DNA from: an uncultured Bryobacteraceae bacterium
GTDB taxonomy: Bacteria > Acidobacteriota > Terriglobia > Bryobacterales > Bryobacteraceae
DNA: 64,000 nt
Assembly: GCA_937920635.1 (NCBI GenBank)
Contig: CAKZUE010000022.1
Location: forward strand, 1-64,000
Direction: 5' to 3'
Shown here: positions 56,314-64,000 of the stretch, one piece after another
Numbering within the stretch: position 1 is the first letter of the stretch
Layout of the letters: each line of letters begins with the position of its first letter
Notes under the pieces: model-generated
Database searches by the model: none
What the model was told of the DNA's origin: nothing
The model's input: only the letters and a program-made list of their open reading frames with translations
Program-made: the position numbers and the translations under genes

Positions 56314-57738
56314 TCAGCCCTCCTCAACAAACTTCCAGCCGAGCAGCGCGGCGGCATGCTGCACCTGCGTCTTCCAGTCGCCGTAGACGGTGACGCGGTG
56401 CCAGCCGTAGTCCCAGCCCTCCATCAGCCGCCGCGCGTCGCGCGCCTCGGCCACCAGCTTGGTGCGGCAGGCGCGGTCTTCATCGAGGTTGTCCACCGCG
56501 CGGCTCAGGTGGAAGACGACGGTCTTTGCATACGAGACGAATTCCATCGTGGAGAGGGTCTCGTTCAACGGAAGAAGCGACCGGATCGCCGCGCCCTTGC
56601 GGTCTTCGCTGTGGTCGCGGATTTCGTACGCGCACTCGCGGCCCTCGGGACCATACACTTTCGAGGGCGCCACGCAGTGCGCGTAGATGATCTGGTTCTT
56701 CGCTGTGTCGATCACGGGATCGGAGATGTAGCTCGCGCGCCCGGTGAGATAGCGCAGCATCAGCATGGTGGAGGCGCTCGTCAAATCGGCTTCGCAGGCG
56801 CCGATGAGCCCGTCGTTGTTGAGCTGGAAGAACCCGAGGCAAGGATAGGCGAACATCTTGTGCTTGTAGAACAGCTCGAGGCAATCGACGGCGATGGCCT
56901 GCGCCTTGTGCTGTTCGAGCAGCGACGCCATGCCCAGGTACATCGCCGCGCTGTTGCGGATTTCGGCCGGCTTGGGCTCCACCACGCGGTCGGCGCGCCG
57001 GATCCAGGCCTGCGCCTGCTCCTCGGCCGCTTTGCGGTCGGCGGCTTTCCAGGCCGCGTTCAGCTCGTCGGCGGGCACGTTGACGATTTCCGGCCCGAGG
57101 TTCGAACGGATGGCTTCGATGTTCTTCTGCATATCGCGCGGCGTCACCACAAGGATCTTTGACGCCCGCATCTTCCGGATCACGCCGAAGGTGTTGATCG
57201 CTTCGCAGACATCTTCGATCCGCGTCGAGGAGACTCCTGTCACCGGCTTGCCCGCCTTGCGCGCGGCCGGATAGTGGCCGAGGAACGAGCCGGTGCCGCC
57301 GTAAAGGTCGTCAATCAGAACGGCGGGCCTGCCGCTCATGGCGATGGCGCGGGACGCGTTGGACGGGATGCCGAGGATGTAGACCGCATAGCCGTCGATC
57401 CCCTGCCCCTCGTCGGCGGCGAGCATCTTCTCGGCTTCCTCGACCCAGGTCATGGTGACAGGCTGCAGCTCCACCTCCGGGCAGCCGCGCTCGAGCCGCC
57501 CGAGCAGCATCTTCTTGCGGCTCGCATAGTCGTAGCCCTGATAGGGCCAGCCTTCGATCTTCGGGTCCGGGTGGACGAAGACGAGCCGCACCCGCGCCTT
57601 TTCTTTCGGAAGCAGCGCACTGGAGGCAGCCGCCGCGGCGCCGGCGCAGCCGCCCGCCAGCCACGCCGCGCATCCGGCGCAGGTGCGCAGGAACGATCTT
57701 CGCGAAGATTTGCCGATTGTCACAAGCTGTTCAGACAT
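56314..57738 (-). CDS. Tat-exported sugar isomerase-like protein
   Basis: A 474-residue protein with a Tat motif (SSRRSFLRTCAG) and cysteine-containing signal (CAGCAAWLAGGC, so a lipoprotein is also possible). The body resembles the L-fucose/L-arabinose isomerase fold: N-terminal Rossmann-like parts (LVFVHPDPKIEGWPYQGYDY, VLIDDLYGGTGS) and C-terminal segment with GACEADLTSAS and a later HVAPSKVYGPEG-like stretch. It may act on periplasmic sugars or be a binding protein. The start MSEQLVT has CAGGAGAATT upstream. Function uncertain. Confidence 0.75.
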   Translation of the reverse strand: MSEQLVTIGKSSRRSFLRTCAGCAAWLAGGCAGAAAAASSALLPKEKARVRLVFVHPDPKIEGWPYQGYDYASRKKMLLGRLERGCPEVELQPVTMTWVEEAEKMLAADEGQGIDGYAVYILGIPSNASRAIAMSGRPAVLIDDLYGGTGSFLGHYPAARKAGKPVTGVSSTRIEDVCEAINTFGVIRKMRASKILVVTPRDMQKNIEAIRSNLGPEIVNVPADELNAAWKAADRKAAEEQAQAWIRRADRVVEPKPAEIRNSAAMYLGMASLLEQHKAQAIAVDCLELFYKHKMFAYPCLGFFQLNNDGLIGACEADLTSASTMLMLRYLTGRASYISDPVIDTAKNQIIYAHCVAPSKVYGPEGRECAYEIRDHSEDRKGAAIRSLLPLNETLSTMEFVSYAKTVVFHLSRAVDNLDEDRACRTKLVAEARDARRLMEGWDYGWHRVTVYGDWKTQVQHAAALLGWKFVEEG

Positions 57739-57880
57739 GGAATTCTCCTGGATGAAAGCAGACCTCCTTGTCTGTTTATCAGATCTGGACGCGCGTGGGA
57801 AGGGCCCCCGCGGCCCGGGCGCCATGCGTTATGCTGGATGTTTGAGGCGCAGCCGCGCCGGAGAGGAGGTGATTCGAGCC

Positions 57881-58078
57881 ATGGCAGAAGTGATTGTCCA
57901 GGAAGGCGAAACGCTGGAAAGCGCCCTGCGCCGCTTCAAGCGCAAGGTGCAGCAGGAGGACATCATCAAGGAGATCAAGAAACACTCCTACTACATGAAG
58001 CCGGGCGAGAAACGCCGCCTCAAGCAGGCGCTGGCGCGCAAGCGCAGCCGCAAGAAGCGTTCCAAGGAAATGGACTGA
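57881..58078 (+). CDS. rpsU: 30S ribosomal protein S21
   Basis: A 65-residue ribosomal protein: VIVQEGETLESALRRFKRKVQQE, then EIKKHSYYMKPGEKRRLKQA and a Lys/Arg-rich tail. The near-perfect AGGAGGTGAT ribosome-binding site supports this start, and a classic terminator follows 22 bp after the stop. It works in translation initiation on the small subunit. Single-gene unit, no dnaG or rpoD adjacent. Confidence 0.97.
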   Translation: MAEVIVQEGETLESALRRFKRKVQQEDIIKEIKKHSYYMKPGEKRRLKQALARKRSRKKRSKEMD

Positions 58079-58100
58079 GTCCCGCCTGGGTTTCGCAAGA

Positions 58101-58128
58101 GGGCGCCCGAACAAAGGGCGCCCTTTTT
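58101..58128 (+). terminator. Rho-independent terminator of rpsU
   Basis: GGGCGCCC stem (58101-58108 and 58116-58123) with a 7-nt loop followed by TTTTT, 22 bp after the rpsU stop. This is the clearest intrinsic terminator in the window. It may also serve the convergent GH109-like gene. Confidence 0.92.
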
Positions 58129-58150
58129 GTTTCAGGACAGGACCGCGCCC

Positions 58151-59437
58151 TCAGCCGCCGGTCTGGGAATCCAGGCCGAAATACGGCTTGCGCGCGCGCC
58201 ACCGCCCGCGGGTGAAATCGGGAAACGCCACGGGCGCCCCGCCTTTGGCGATCGACTCTTCGCTGGCCGCGATCACGGCGCTCATGGTGAGCGAATCGTA
58301 GAGGTCCAGCGGCGTGGGCTTCTTCCATCGCGCGGCGTCCAGAAAGAGCCGGACCTCCAGGTCGTCAGTGCCGCCATGGCCGCCGGCAATCGGATCGGCG
58401 CCCGGCTGCGGCTGCCGCATGGCCTTCCACCAGGGATGCTCGAACTCCTCCTGATAGGGCGCGAACGGTTCCCACTCATGGTATTTGGGCGAACGGTCCA
58501 CGATGTAGACAGAGCTGCGCGCTTCGTCATAGAGGCCGCGTGTTCCCTGCACCATCCAGCGGTTGTCGTAAGGACGGGGCAACTGCATGTCGTAGTTGAT
58601 CACAATCGTCTTGCCCATCTTCGTCTGGACCACGCTGGTGACGATGTCGCCCTGCTTCCACTCCTGCCGGGCGTAGGGATGATCGGGACCGAAGCGGCGG
58701 CGGAAATACTCGTTGATGCCGAGCGAGGCGGTGGCATGGGACGATAGCGTGTCGAAGGCGTCTCCGCAGTTGATGTCCAGCCAGCTCAGGACCGGTCCCA
58801 GCGAGTGCGTGGGGTATTGATCCGCGTTGCGTCTGGCGAGAAACTCGCCGCCCCAGCGCATGCGGCCCTCGCGGTCGAAGAACCAGTGGTCCACGCAATC
58901 GTGCGAGTGGGCGCAGTGGCAGTGAACCATGCGGCCGAGCAGTCCGCGCCGGATCATATTCAGCACGGCCAGGTTGTCGCGCCGGAAGCTCCAGTTCTCC
59001 ATCATCATGCACGGGGCGCCGGTCTTCTCCCAGGTCTCCAGCAGCATCCAGCACTCTTCGTAGGTGAGAGCGATGGGCACTTCGACGCCCGTGTACTTGC
59101 CGGCGCGCATGGCTTCGGCGGCCATCGGCGCGTGCCAATGCCACGGTGTCGCGATCAGCACGGCGTCAAGCTCCAGTTCCAGAACGCCGCGCCAGGCGGA
59201 TTCGGAGCCGGAGAAAACGCGGGGCCTTTTGCCGGAAGCGGCGGCAGCCATGCCGGCGGCACGGCTGGCTGCCTCTTCGCTGAGGTCGCAAACGGCGGCG
59301 ATTTCAACGGCGGGCGCCCGCAACGCGACGCGCAGCAGCCCGGTGCCGCGGTTTCCCGCGCCAATGATCGCCAGCCGGACCACGGGCAGATCGGCGGCGG
59401 CAGCGAGGCTGCTCATGAGAAACATGCGGCGGTCCAT
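58151..59437 (-). CDS. GH109-like Gfo/Idh/MocA protein
   Basis: A 428-residue protein with a Rossmann opening VRLAIIGAGNRGTGLL and a stretch typical of family 109 NAD-dependent glycosidases: TPWHWHAPMAAEAMRAGKYTGVEV, TYEECWMLLETWEKTGAPCMMMENW, and YPTHSLGPVLSWLDINCGD. GH109 enzymes cleave alpha-N-acetylgalactosaminides by transient oxidation at C3. The short hydrophobic N-terminus (MDRRMFLMSSLAAAAD) suggests export. The start MDRRMFL is used; MNPGITM six codons earlier is possible. Convergent with rpsU. Confidence 0.83.
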   Translation of the reverse strand: MDRRMFLMSSLAAAADLPVVRLAIIGAGNRGTGLLRVALRAPAVEIAAVCDLSEEAASRAAGMAAAASGKRPRVFSGSESAWRGVLELELDAVLIATPWHWHAPMAAEAMRAGKYTGVEVPIALTYEECWMLLETWEKTGAPCMMMENWSFRRDNLAVLNMIRRGLLGRMVHCHCAHSHDCVDHWFFDREGRMRWGGEFLARRNADQYPTHSLGPVLSWLDINCGDAFDTLSSHATASLGINEYFRRRFGPDHPYARQEWKQGDIVTSVVQTKMGKTIVINYDMQLPRPYDNRWMVQGTRGLYDEARSSVYIVDRSPKYHEWEPFAPYQEEFEHPWWKAMRQPQPGADPIAGGHGGTDDLEVRLFLDAARWKKPTPLDLYDSLTMSAVIAASEESIAKGGAPVAFPDFTRGRWRARKPYFGLDSQTGG

Positions 59438-59615
59438 GGTGATTCCCGGGTTCAATGTATCACGGTTTGCAAAGAACTGACCGCGCGCTCAAGATCCACG
59501 ATCCTGCTGGGGCCACGCGGGCGCAAAAGAGCCGCGACAGAAGGGCGCGAAGCGCCCGCAGGCAGTCCTCCGCCCGGCATGGAAAATCCTTGCCCGCAGC
59601 CCAAGCGATCGCCGC

Positions 59616-61391
59616 CTAGAAGATGAAGCTGATGCCGCCCCGCACCGCCCGCGGCAACTGGATCAGCCACAGGCGGCGGCCGTCAGGAGACGACACGGGC
59701 AGGTAGCCCTGCGCCAGCAGATTGCGCAGTTCGGCCGTCATTTCAAGCCTTCCCGGCCCGGCGGCAAGGGGCAGAGGCTGGCGCAAAGTGACGTTGAGCC
59801 CCAACTGCGGCTGCCATTGCTGCGTCAGGAAGGCATGGCCCAGACCGGCCGATCCCGCGGGCGTCCACAGGTAGGAGGTTGTGATCCTCGTTCCGCTTTG
59901 CGGCACGACTCCTGTCAGCCGCAGCGAGGCCCACGGACGCCTCACCGGGCGCACCCCACTGCGCACGTCCATCGCACTGGCCGCGGCGCCGCCCGCATCC
60001 TGGATCAACATGGAAGACGCTCCGGCGGCGAAGCCCGCCGACCACGCGTTCCACAGCTCCTGCGTCACCGAGGCCATGTAGCCAAAGCCGCGGTAATCGC
60101 CGATGTTGAAGACGAAGCTCGACGAGGCCAGGTCCGGCAGCAGCTCGCCGGGCGCGAAGATGGAATGGCCCGAAGCCGTCAGGGCAGCGTCGCGCAGCGC
60201 GTCCTGATACACCGACGCAGAGTACGTGCGCGTGCCCGCAACCTTCCGGTAGCCCAGCTCCAGCGACTGGCTCTTCTGCACGCGCGCCTGCCCGCCGCGC
60301 AGTGATACGCGCGGGAACATCGCCAGCCCGGTCAGCCCGTCTTGCAGCGACCCCTCTCCGGTGATCAGCTCGTACGCTGGCGCGCCGCTGGTGAAGCCGG
60401 ATTCGATGACGCCCATCTCGCCCAGGTCCCACGTGAGCCGGGCATAGGGGCTCAGCAGGTTCAGACGGTCGAGGAACACCACCGATTCGAGCATTGCTCC
60501 ATAGGTGAGCTGCACGCCCGGCGCCAGCTCCATGCGGTCGCCTACGCGAACCGACATCGTGCGCAGCACCGGCGCCTCCACCGCGGCGCCTTTTCCGTGC
60601 AGGAAGCCCAGTCCAGCCTGCCGCACGGCCGCCTGCCGGACAGTCAACTCGACTTCCGGCGTCGGCGCCAGTCCATCGCCGTTTCTTGTGTAGGAAGTCC
60701 GGAAGCCCGCCGTCGGGGCGCCCGAGGTGGAAGCGTAGCCCACATTGCCGCTGACGCGGAATTCGTTGTTGCCGAACAGGGACGTGGCCAGCGCAAAGGC
60801 CGTGCCCAGCTCCGGCTCGCTGCCCAGCGTGGGCGCGGACGCGCCGTCGCCGCCGGAGAGCTTCACCACGCCGCGCAATGGCCCCACCCCGGAGGCGCTC
60901 CGGGCTGCCGATGCCGTCTGCCAGGAGGGCTGTTGCGGCAACAGGCGCAGCACGGGCCGCGTGGCGGTGGACGAACGCAGCACCCATTTCCAGTCTTCGC
61001 TCAGCAGCCCCGTCTGCCCCGGCGCCACATAGACCAGCTCGATGGAGCTGAACAACTGCGAAAGCTGGATTTGCAGGAAGCTTTCCACTCCCGGCCGGAC
61101 CACGACGTGATTGCGGAGCGCAGGAACGAAGCTCGCCAGCGTCACGCGCACCGAATAGCTGTCGGGAGGCAGCCCTTCGACGCGGAACCAGCCATCGGGA
61201 CCGGCCAGCGTGCGCTGCACCACGCGCTCGGAGCGGTTCAGCACCTGCACCAGCGCTCCCATCTGACCCACGCCGGCCGCGTTGCGCACCTGCCCGCTGA
61301 TGGCGCCAAACACCTTCAGCTCGGCCCCGCGCATCTCTCCCGGCAGGGCACCCAGCAGTGCGATCAGCGCCAGCGCGGCAGTACGGTACAT
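59616..61391 (-). CDS. Outer-membrane beta-barrel with carboxypeptidase-regulatory-like domain, no plug
   Basis: A 591-residue exported protein, signal peptide about 1-22. An Ig-like carboxypeptidase-regulatory domain (about 25-115; ISGQVRNAAGVGQMGALVQV, WFRVEGLPPDSYSVRV) is followed by a barrel of aromatic-rich strands ending GISFIF with terminal phenylalanine. The TonB receptor plug motifs are missing and the length is about half the usual. It may be a reduced receptor or a structural porin-like protein. It lies 53 bp downstream of the GWxTD-protein gene. Confidence 0.8.
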   Translation of the reverse strand: MYRTAALALIALLGALPGEMRGAELKVFGAISGQVRNAAGVGQMGALVQVLNRSERVVQRTLAGPDGWFRVEGLPPDSYSVRVTLASFVPALRNHVVVRPGVESFLQIQLSQLFSSIELVYVAPGQTGLLSEDWKWVLRSSTATRPVLRLLPQQPSWQTASAARSASGVGPLRGVVKLSGGDGASAPTLGSEPELGTAFALATSLFGNNEFRVSGNVGYASTSGAPTAGFRTSYTRNGDGLAPTPEVELTVRQAAVRQAGLGFLHGKGAAVEAPVLRTMSVRVGDRMELAPGVQLTYGAMLESVVFLDRLNLLSPYARLTWDLGEMGVIESGFTSGAPAYELITGEGSLQDGLTGLAMFPRVSLRGGQARVQKSQSLELGYRKVAGTRTYSASVYQDALRDAALTASGHSIFAPGELLPDLASSSFVFNIGDYRGFGYMASVTQELWNAWSAGFAAGASSMLIQDAGGAAASAMDVRSGVRPVRRPWASLRLTGVVPQSGTRITTSYLWTPAGSAGLGHAFLTQQWQPQLGLNVTLRQPLPLAAGPGRLEMTAELRNLLAQGYLPVSSPDGRRLWLIQLPRAVRGGISFIF

Positions 61392-61444
61392 AGCCTCATC
61401 CCGCGTCCGGCAAGCCAGGCGTCAGCCCGGCTCCGCCGGCACGG

Positions 61445-63127
61445 CTAAAGAACGGTGAACTGCGCCGACTGCGTCAAGCTCGCGTTCTTGAGCTTGTCGG
61501 TAACCTTGACTTTCAAAGTATACTTGCCCGGCTCGAAGTTCGCCAGGGGCAGCAGCTTCTCAATGGTCGCCTGTGAAGCGGAGCCTTCCAGCGCCGCCGC
61601 CTCCTCGGAGAACTCCAGCACCGGCTTGTTGTCCGATTCCCGGACGATCTCGTAGGACACCTCGCCCACCGGCTTGCCGGTCTTCTCGTCCGCCTGGAAG
61701 TTGTAAAGCTTCATGTAAATGCCCATCTTCTCGTTGCGGCGGAACGATTCGCTCACCCGCGGGCGCACCTTGGCGGTGCCGATGACGAACTGCCCGGTGC
61801 CGATGCTGCGCGTGGGAACCTTTTCGAGCACGTCCGCCAGCACCAGCGAGCTGGCGAACAGAACGTCCTCTTCCATCCGCGGGACGTTCAGCGCCATCTC
61901 GTAGTTGTTCATGTTGCCGCCCACCACGTCCTTGGCGACCACGTTCAGGCGGTACATGCCCGGCGGCAGTGGAATCGCCTTCTGATAAATCGAGACGCCC
62001 TGCGCCGCCTCCTGCAACATGGAGGACGGCACTTCCACCGACACGACGTCTTCAAAGACGTTCACCACGCGCCGCGTCATCGAGGTGATGCGCGCATAAA
62101 TGTTGACGATGGCTTTCGAGATCTCGCCTTCCTGTTTGAACTGCAGGTCCTTGCGGTTGAATTGCAGCGTGATGGTGGACAGCACCGTGCTGGAGGTGGT
62201 CGGGAAGAAGTCCGCCCGCGCCTGCATGGGCAGCAGGTTGTACAGGATGCGCGAATTGACCTGCGCCTCCAGGTCGCGGAATTTGATCTTGGGCGCCTTC
62301 TGCAGGTCGGCGTACTGTTGCAGGCGCTCGAACTGGTTCATGCGCGCCGGCAGCGGCGAGTTGCCCACCCCGAGCCGCGTGCCGTCGGTGCGGTTGAAGC
62401 GGTCCGCCTTGTCCGCCAGCCCCATCTGCTCCATCAGCGTCAGACCCGCGCCGGGCACCATCAGCAGGGCGTCCTTCTCGCTCGGATCCATGGTCATGCG
62501 GTATTCCCCCGTCATCGACTTGTCGACAAATTCGATGACGATGTCGGTCTGCATGCCGACGCCTTCCAGATAGCGGTAACGCCACTTCTCAAAGGGGTAC
62601 GTGGACGTGGTGCCGCCGCCCTCTTCCCACGGGCGTTCATACGTGCCGCCAGAGGGACGGGACTCGATTTCGTCCGGGGGACCAAAGGTGATGTAGATGC
62701 GCCCGCGGTCGGTCTTCCATCCGGGGATGCCCGAGGCGAAGCGCTCATTGGCGTATGCGATGCGGCGGTAGTGCTCTTCCTTGTACTCGTTCTCCATCGT
62801 GTCCGGAGTCGGGTCGCGCCGCAGCCAGAACTGCTCGATGAACTGCTCCCGCTCTTCGTCGGTCTGAAGGTTCTTAAACGCCCGCTTCTCTTCATCCGTG
62901 ATGATGTAGAGGACGTCCTCTTCCAGCCACTTCCGGTAGGGCGTCTCCAGCTCTTTCCGAAGCCTCTCCGCCTGCCGGCGCTTTTCCTTCTCCGACAACG
63001 GACGGGCGAGCGTCTCCCGCTGCCCGCTGTCGGCGTTCCTGTTCCTTCGTTGAGCTGAAGCTGTATCCGCCGCCGGAGCCAGCAGGACCAGCGCCACCAC
63101 GAAAGCGTAGAACGAGCATCGCTTCAT
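61445..63127 (-). CDS. GWxTD domain-containing exported protein
   Basis: A 560-residue protein with a signal peptide (about 1-25, ending ADTASAQ). The GWxTD domain is near the N-terminus: PYRKWLEEDVLYIITDEEKRAF, then EEREQFIEQFWLRRDPTPDT and WKTDRGRIYITFGPPDEIESR. C-terminal beta-rich parts (about 240-560) resemble Ig-like domains, for example KYTLKVKVTDKL. GWxTD proteins are common in Acidobacteriota and allies with unknown role, often near TPR or receptor genes. Start MKRCSFYAF gives the signal peptide. Confidence 0.9.
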   Translation of the reverse strand: MKRCSFYAFVVALVLLAPAADTASAQRRNRNADSGQRETLARPLSEKEKRRQAERLRKELETPYRKWLEEDVLYIITDEEKRAFKNLQTDEEREQFIEQFWLRRDPTPDTMENEYKEEHYRRIAYANERFASGIPGWKTDRGRIYITFGPPDEIESRPSGGTYERPWEEGGGTTSTYPFEKWRYRYLEGVGMQTDIVIEFVDKSMTGEYRMTMDPSEKDALLMVPGAGLTLMEQMGLADKADRFNRTDGTRLGVGNSPLPARMNQFERLQQYADLQKAPKIKFRDLEAQVNSRILYNLLPMQARADFFPTTSSTVLSTITLQFNRKDLQFKQEGEISKAIVNIYARITSMTRRVVNVFEDVVSVEVPSSMLQEAAQGVSIYQKAIPLPPGMYRLNVVAKDVVGGNMNNYEMALNVPRMEEDVLFASSLVLADVLEKVPTRSIGTGQFVIGTAKVRPRVSESFRRNEKMGIYMKLYNFQADEKTGKPVGEVSYEIVRESDNKPVLEFSEEAAALEGSASQATIEKLLPLANFEPGKYTLKVKVTDKLKNASLTQSAQFTVL

Positions 63128-63239
63128 AGCAGACTCCCCACCGCTTGGCTTGCAATAGCCAGTGCCAGTCCCAGTGCTTGCACCACTTTCAGTGTAACTC
63201 AACTTCTCAGGGGTGGATGCCGCGAATCGGCGCCCGGTT

Positions 63240-64000
63240 TCAGTCTGCCGCGCCGGACTCAGACTGCGGCTCCAGCACAACGAAGGCTTCGCCTTCTCTT
63301 CCCGAGGCGAACGGGCTGAAATTGGTGGCCACGTCGTACACGTCCACGCCCTCCGCCCGCTTCAGACCGTTGACAACCATGTAGGTCACAGGTGTCATCG
63401 CCGCCTCGTACAGCACTTTGCCCAGGTAGCCGCTGAAGATCAGGTTCAGAATCGTCGTCCACGACTCCCGCCCGGCGAACGCCACCGTCATCACCACGAT
63501 CGAATCCACCAACTGCCCCACCGCGGTGGACCCGATGGTCCTCATCCAAAGCGCCCGCCCCCGCGTCCAGACCTTCATCCGGGCCATGACGTAGGCGTTG
63601 GCGAACTCGCCCGCCCAGTACGCCAGAAGGCTCGCCGCCACCATGCGCGGCACAAAGCCGAAGACGATCTCGAAGGCTTCCTGATAGCGGAAGTCCGGCG
63701 CCGGCGGAAGCCAGACCACCAGCATCCCGAACAGCGCCATCAGCGCGGAGCCGAAAAAGCCCAGCCAGATGGCGCGCCGCGAGCCGGCATAGCCGTAGAC
63801 CTCGGTGAAGATGTCGCCAAAGATGTAAGTGATGGGGAACAGCAGTTGCGCCCCGCTGATCCGGAACGGCCCGATGGCGCAGATCTTCGGCCCGATCAGG
63901 TTCGAGATAAGCAGAACGGTGACGAAGACGACAACCAGCGTCTCGTAGAAGCGGAAGTTGTGGTTGGGGCGCTCGAGCAGGTTTTTGCCCAGGGCCGGAA
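63240..64000 (-). CDS. yhhQ: Queuosine precursor transporter (YhhQ/VUT family), N-terminus beyond window
   Basis: An open frame to the window end, 253 codons visible, reading through NLLERPNHNFRFYETLVVVF. Six membrane segments and the family signature TEVYGYAGSRRAIWLGF are present, as is the C-terminal YMVVNGLKRAEGVDVYD. VUT proteins import queuine/preQ precursors for tRNA modification. An ATG at 63740 would cut off the first helices, so the real start lies past 64000. Confidence 0.9.
   Translation of the reverse strand, partial: PALGKNLLERPNHNFRFYETLVVVFVTVLLISNLIGPKICAIGPFRISGAQLLFPITYIFGDIFTEVYGYAGSRRAIWLGFFGSALMALFGMLVVWLPPAPDFRYQEAFEIVFGFVPRMVAASLLAYWAGEFANAYVMARMKVWTRGRALWMRTIGSTAVGQLVDSIVVMTVAFAGRESWTTILNLIFSGYLGKVLYEAAMTPVTYMVVNGLKRAEGVDVYDVATNFSPFASGREGEAFVVLEPQSESGAAD

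Overview
GC-rich bacterial chromosome segment with short, tightly coupled operons on both strands. The gene content points to Acidobacteriota, probably the Bryobacterales/Solibacter lineage. The evidence is: a 1242-residue TonB-dependent receptor with an N-terminal carboxypeptidase-regulatory-like domain; a GWxTD-domain protein; several Tat-exported Gfo/Idh/MocA oxidoreductases and TIM-barrel sugar isomerases; a DUF1080 protein; and a membrane-tethered regulator with an N-terminal module common in that phylum. The assignment is inferred from gene content only.

Layout. 1-262: apparent edge of an integrated element (start of an unidentified gene behind a double TTGTATAC site, then the 3' half of a tRNA-Lys gene, probably an attachment site). 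459-8291: PhzF-like isomerase, di-haem peroxidase and a second c-haem protein, exported methyltransferase, ndk flanked by unusual repeats, sucCD, trpD, CheY-like protein. 8438-16667: malQ, VanX-like dipeptidase, GYF-domain membrane protein, DUF2752 protein coupled to a galactokinase, sodium:solute symporter, secreted protein of unknown function. 16746-22641: overlapping operon for acid-sugar catabolism (Gfo/Idh, IMDH-like dehydrogenase, amidohydrolase, MFS transporter, OtnK, OtnC). 22995-28069: TonB receptor and divergent membrane regulator. 28298-35185: PD40 protein, DUF1080, Tat Gfo/Idh, Tat TIM-barrel, a DHDPS-family lyase with a C-terminal tail that looks like a microcompartment encapsulation peptide, the overlapping gene for a tandem-BMC shell protein, and another Tat TIM-barrel. 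35220-41159: MetE core protein divergent from a glycan-assembly cluster (GT2, DPM-like GT, DUF2304, TMTC-like protein, GT4). 41135-47100: lysine operon dapE-asd-lysC-dapB-dapA-dapD. 47330-64000: exported KatG, DedA protein, enolase-superfamily enzyme, HupD-like protease, MscS, SLC13 permease, ClpS, exported RidA, sugar isomerase-like protein, rpsU, GH109-like oxidoreductase, plug-less beta-barrel plus GWxTD protein, and a YhhQ transporter cut by the window end.

The most interesting locus is 29227-30863. A lyase that keeps the Schiff-base lysine of the DHDPS/NAL family but lacks the substrate-binding arginine of DapA has a linker plus amphipathic helix at its C-terminus. Its stop codon overlaps the start of a BMC-T shell protein. 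This suggests a microcompartment built around an aldolase and fed by periplasmic sugar oxidation. It is an inference from sequence, and the other shell components are not in this window.

Other recurring signals: three copies of a hairpin repeat at gene 3' ends, a four-unit 24-bp tandem repeat upstream of ndk, and TACAAT -10 elements so close to start codons that leaderless or very short-leader mRNAs are likely.
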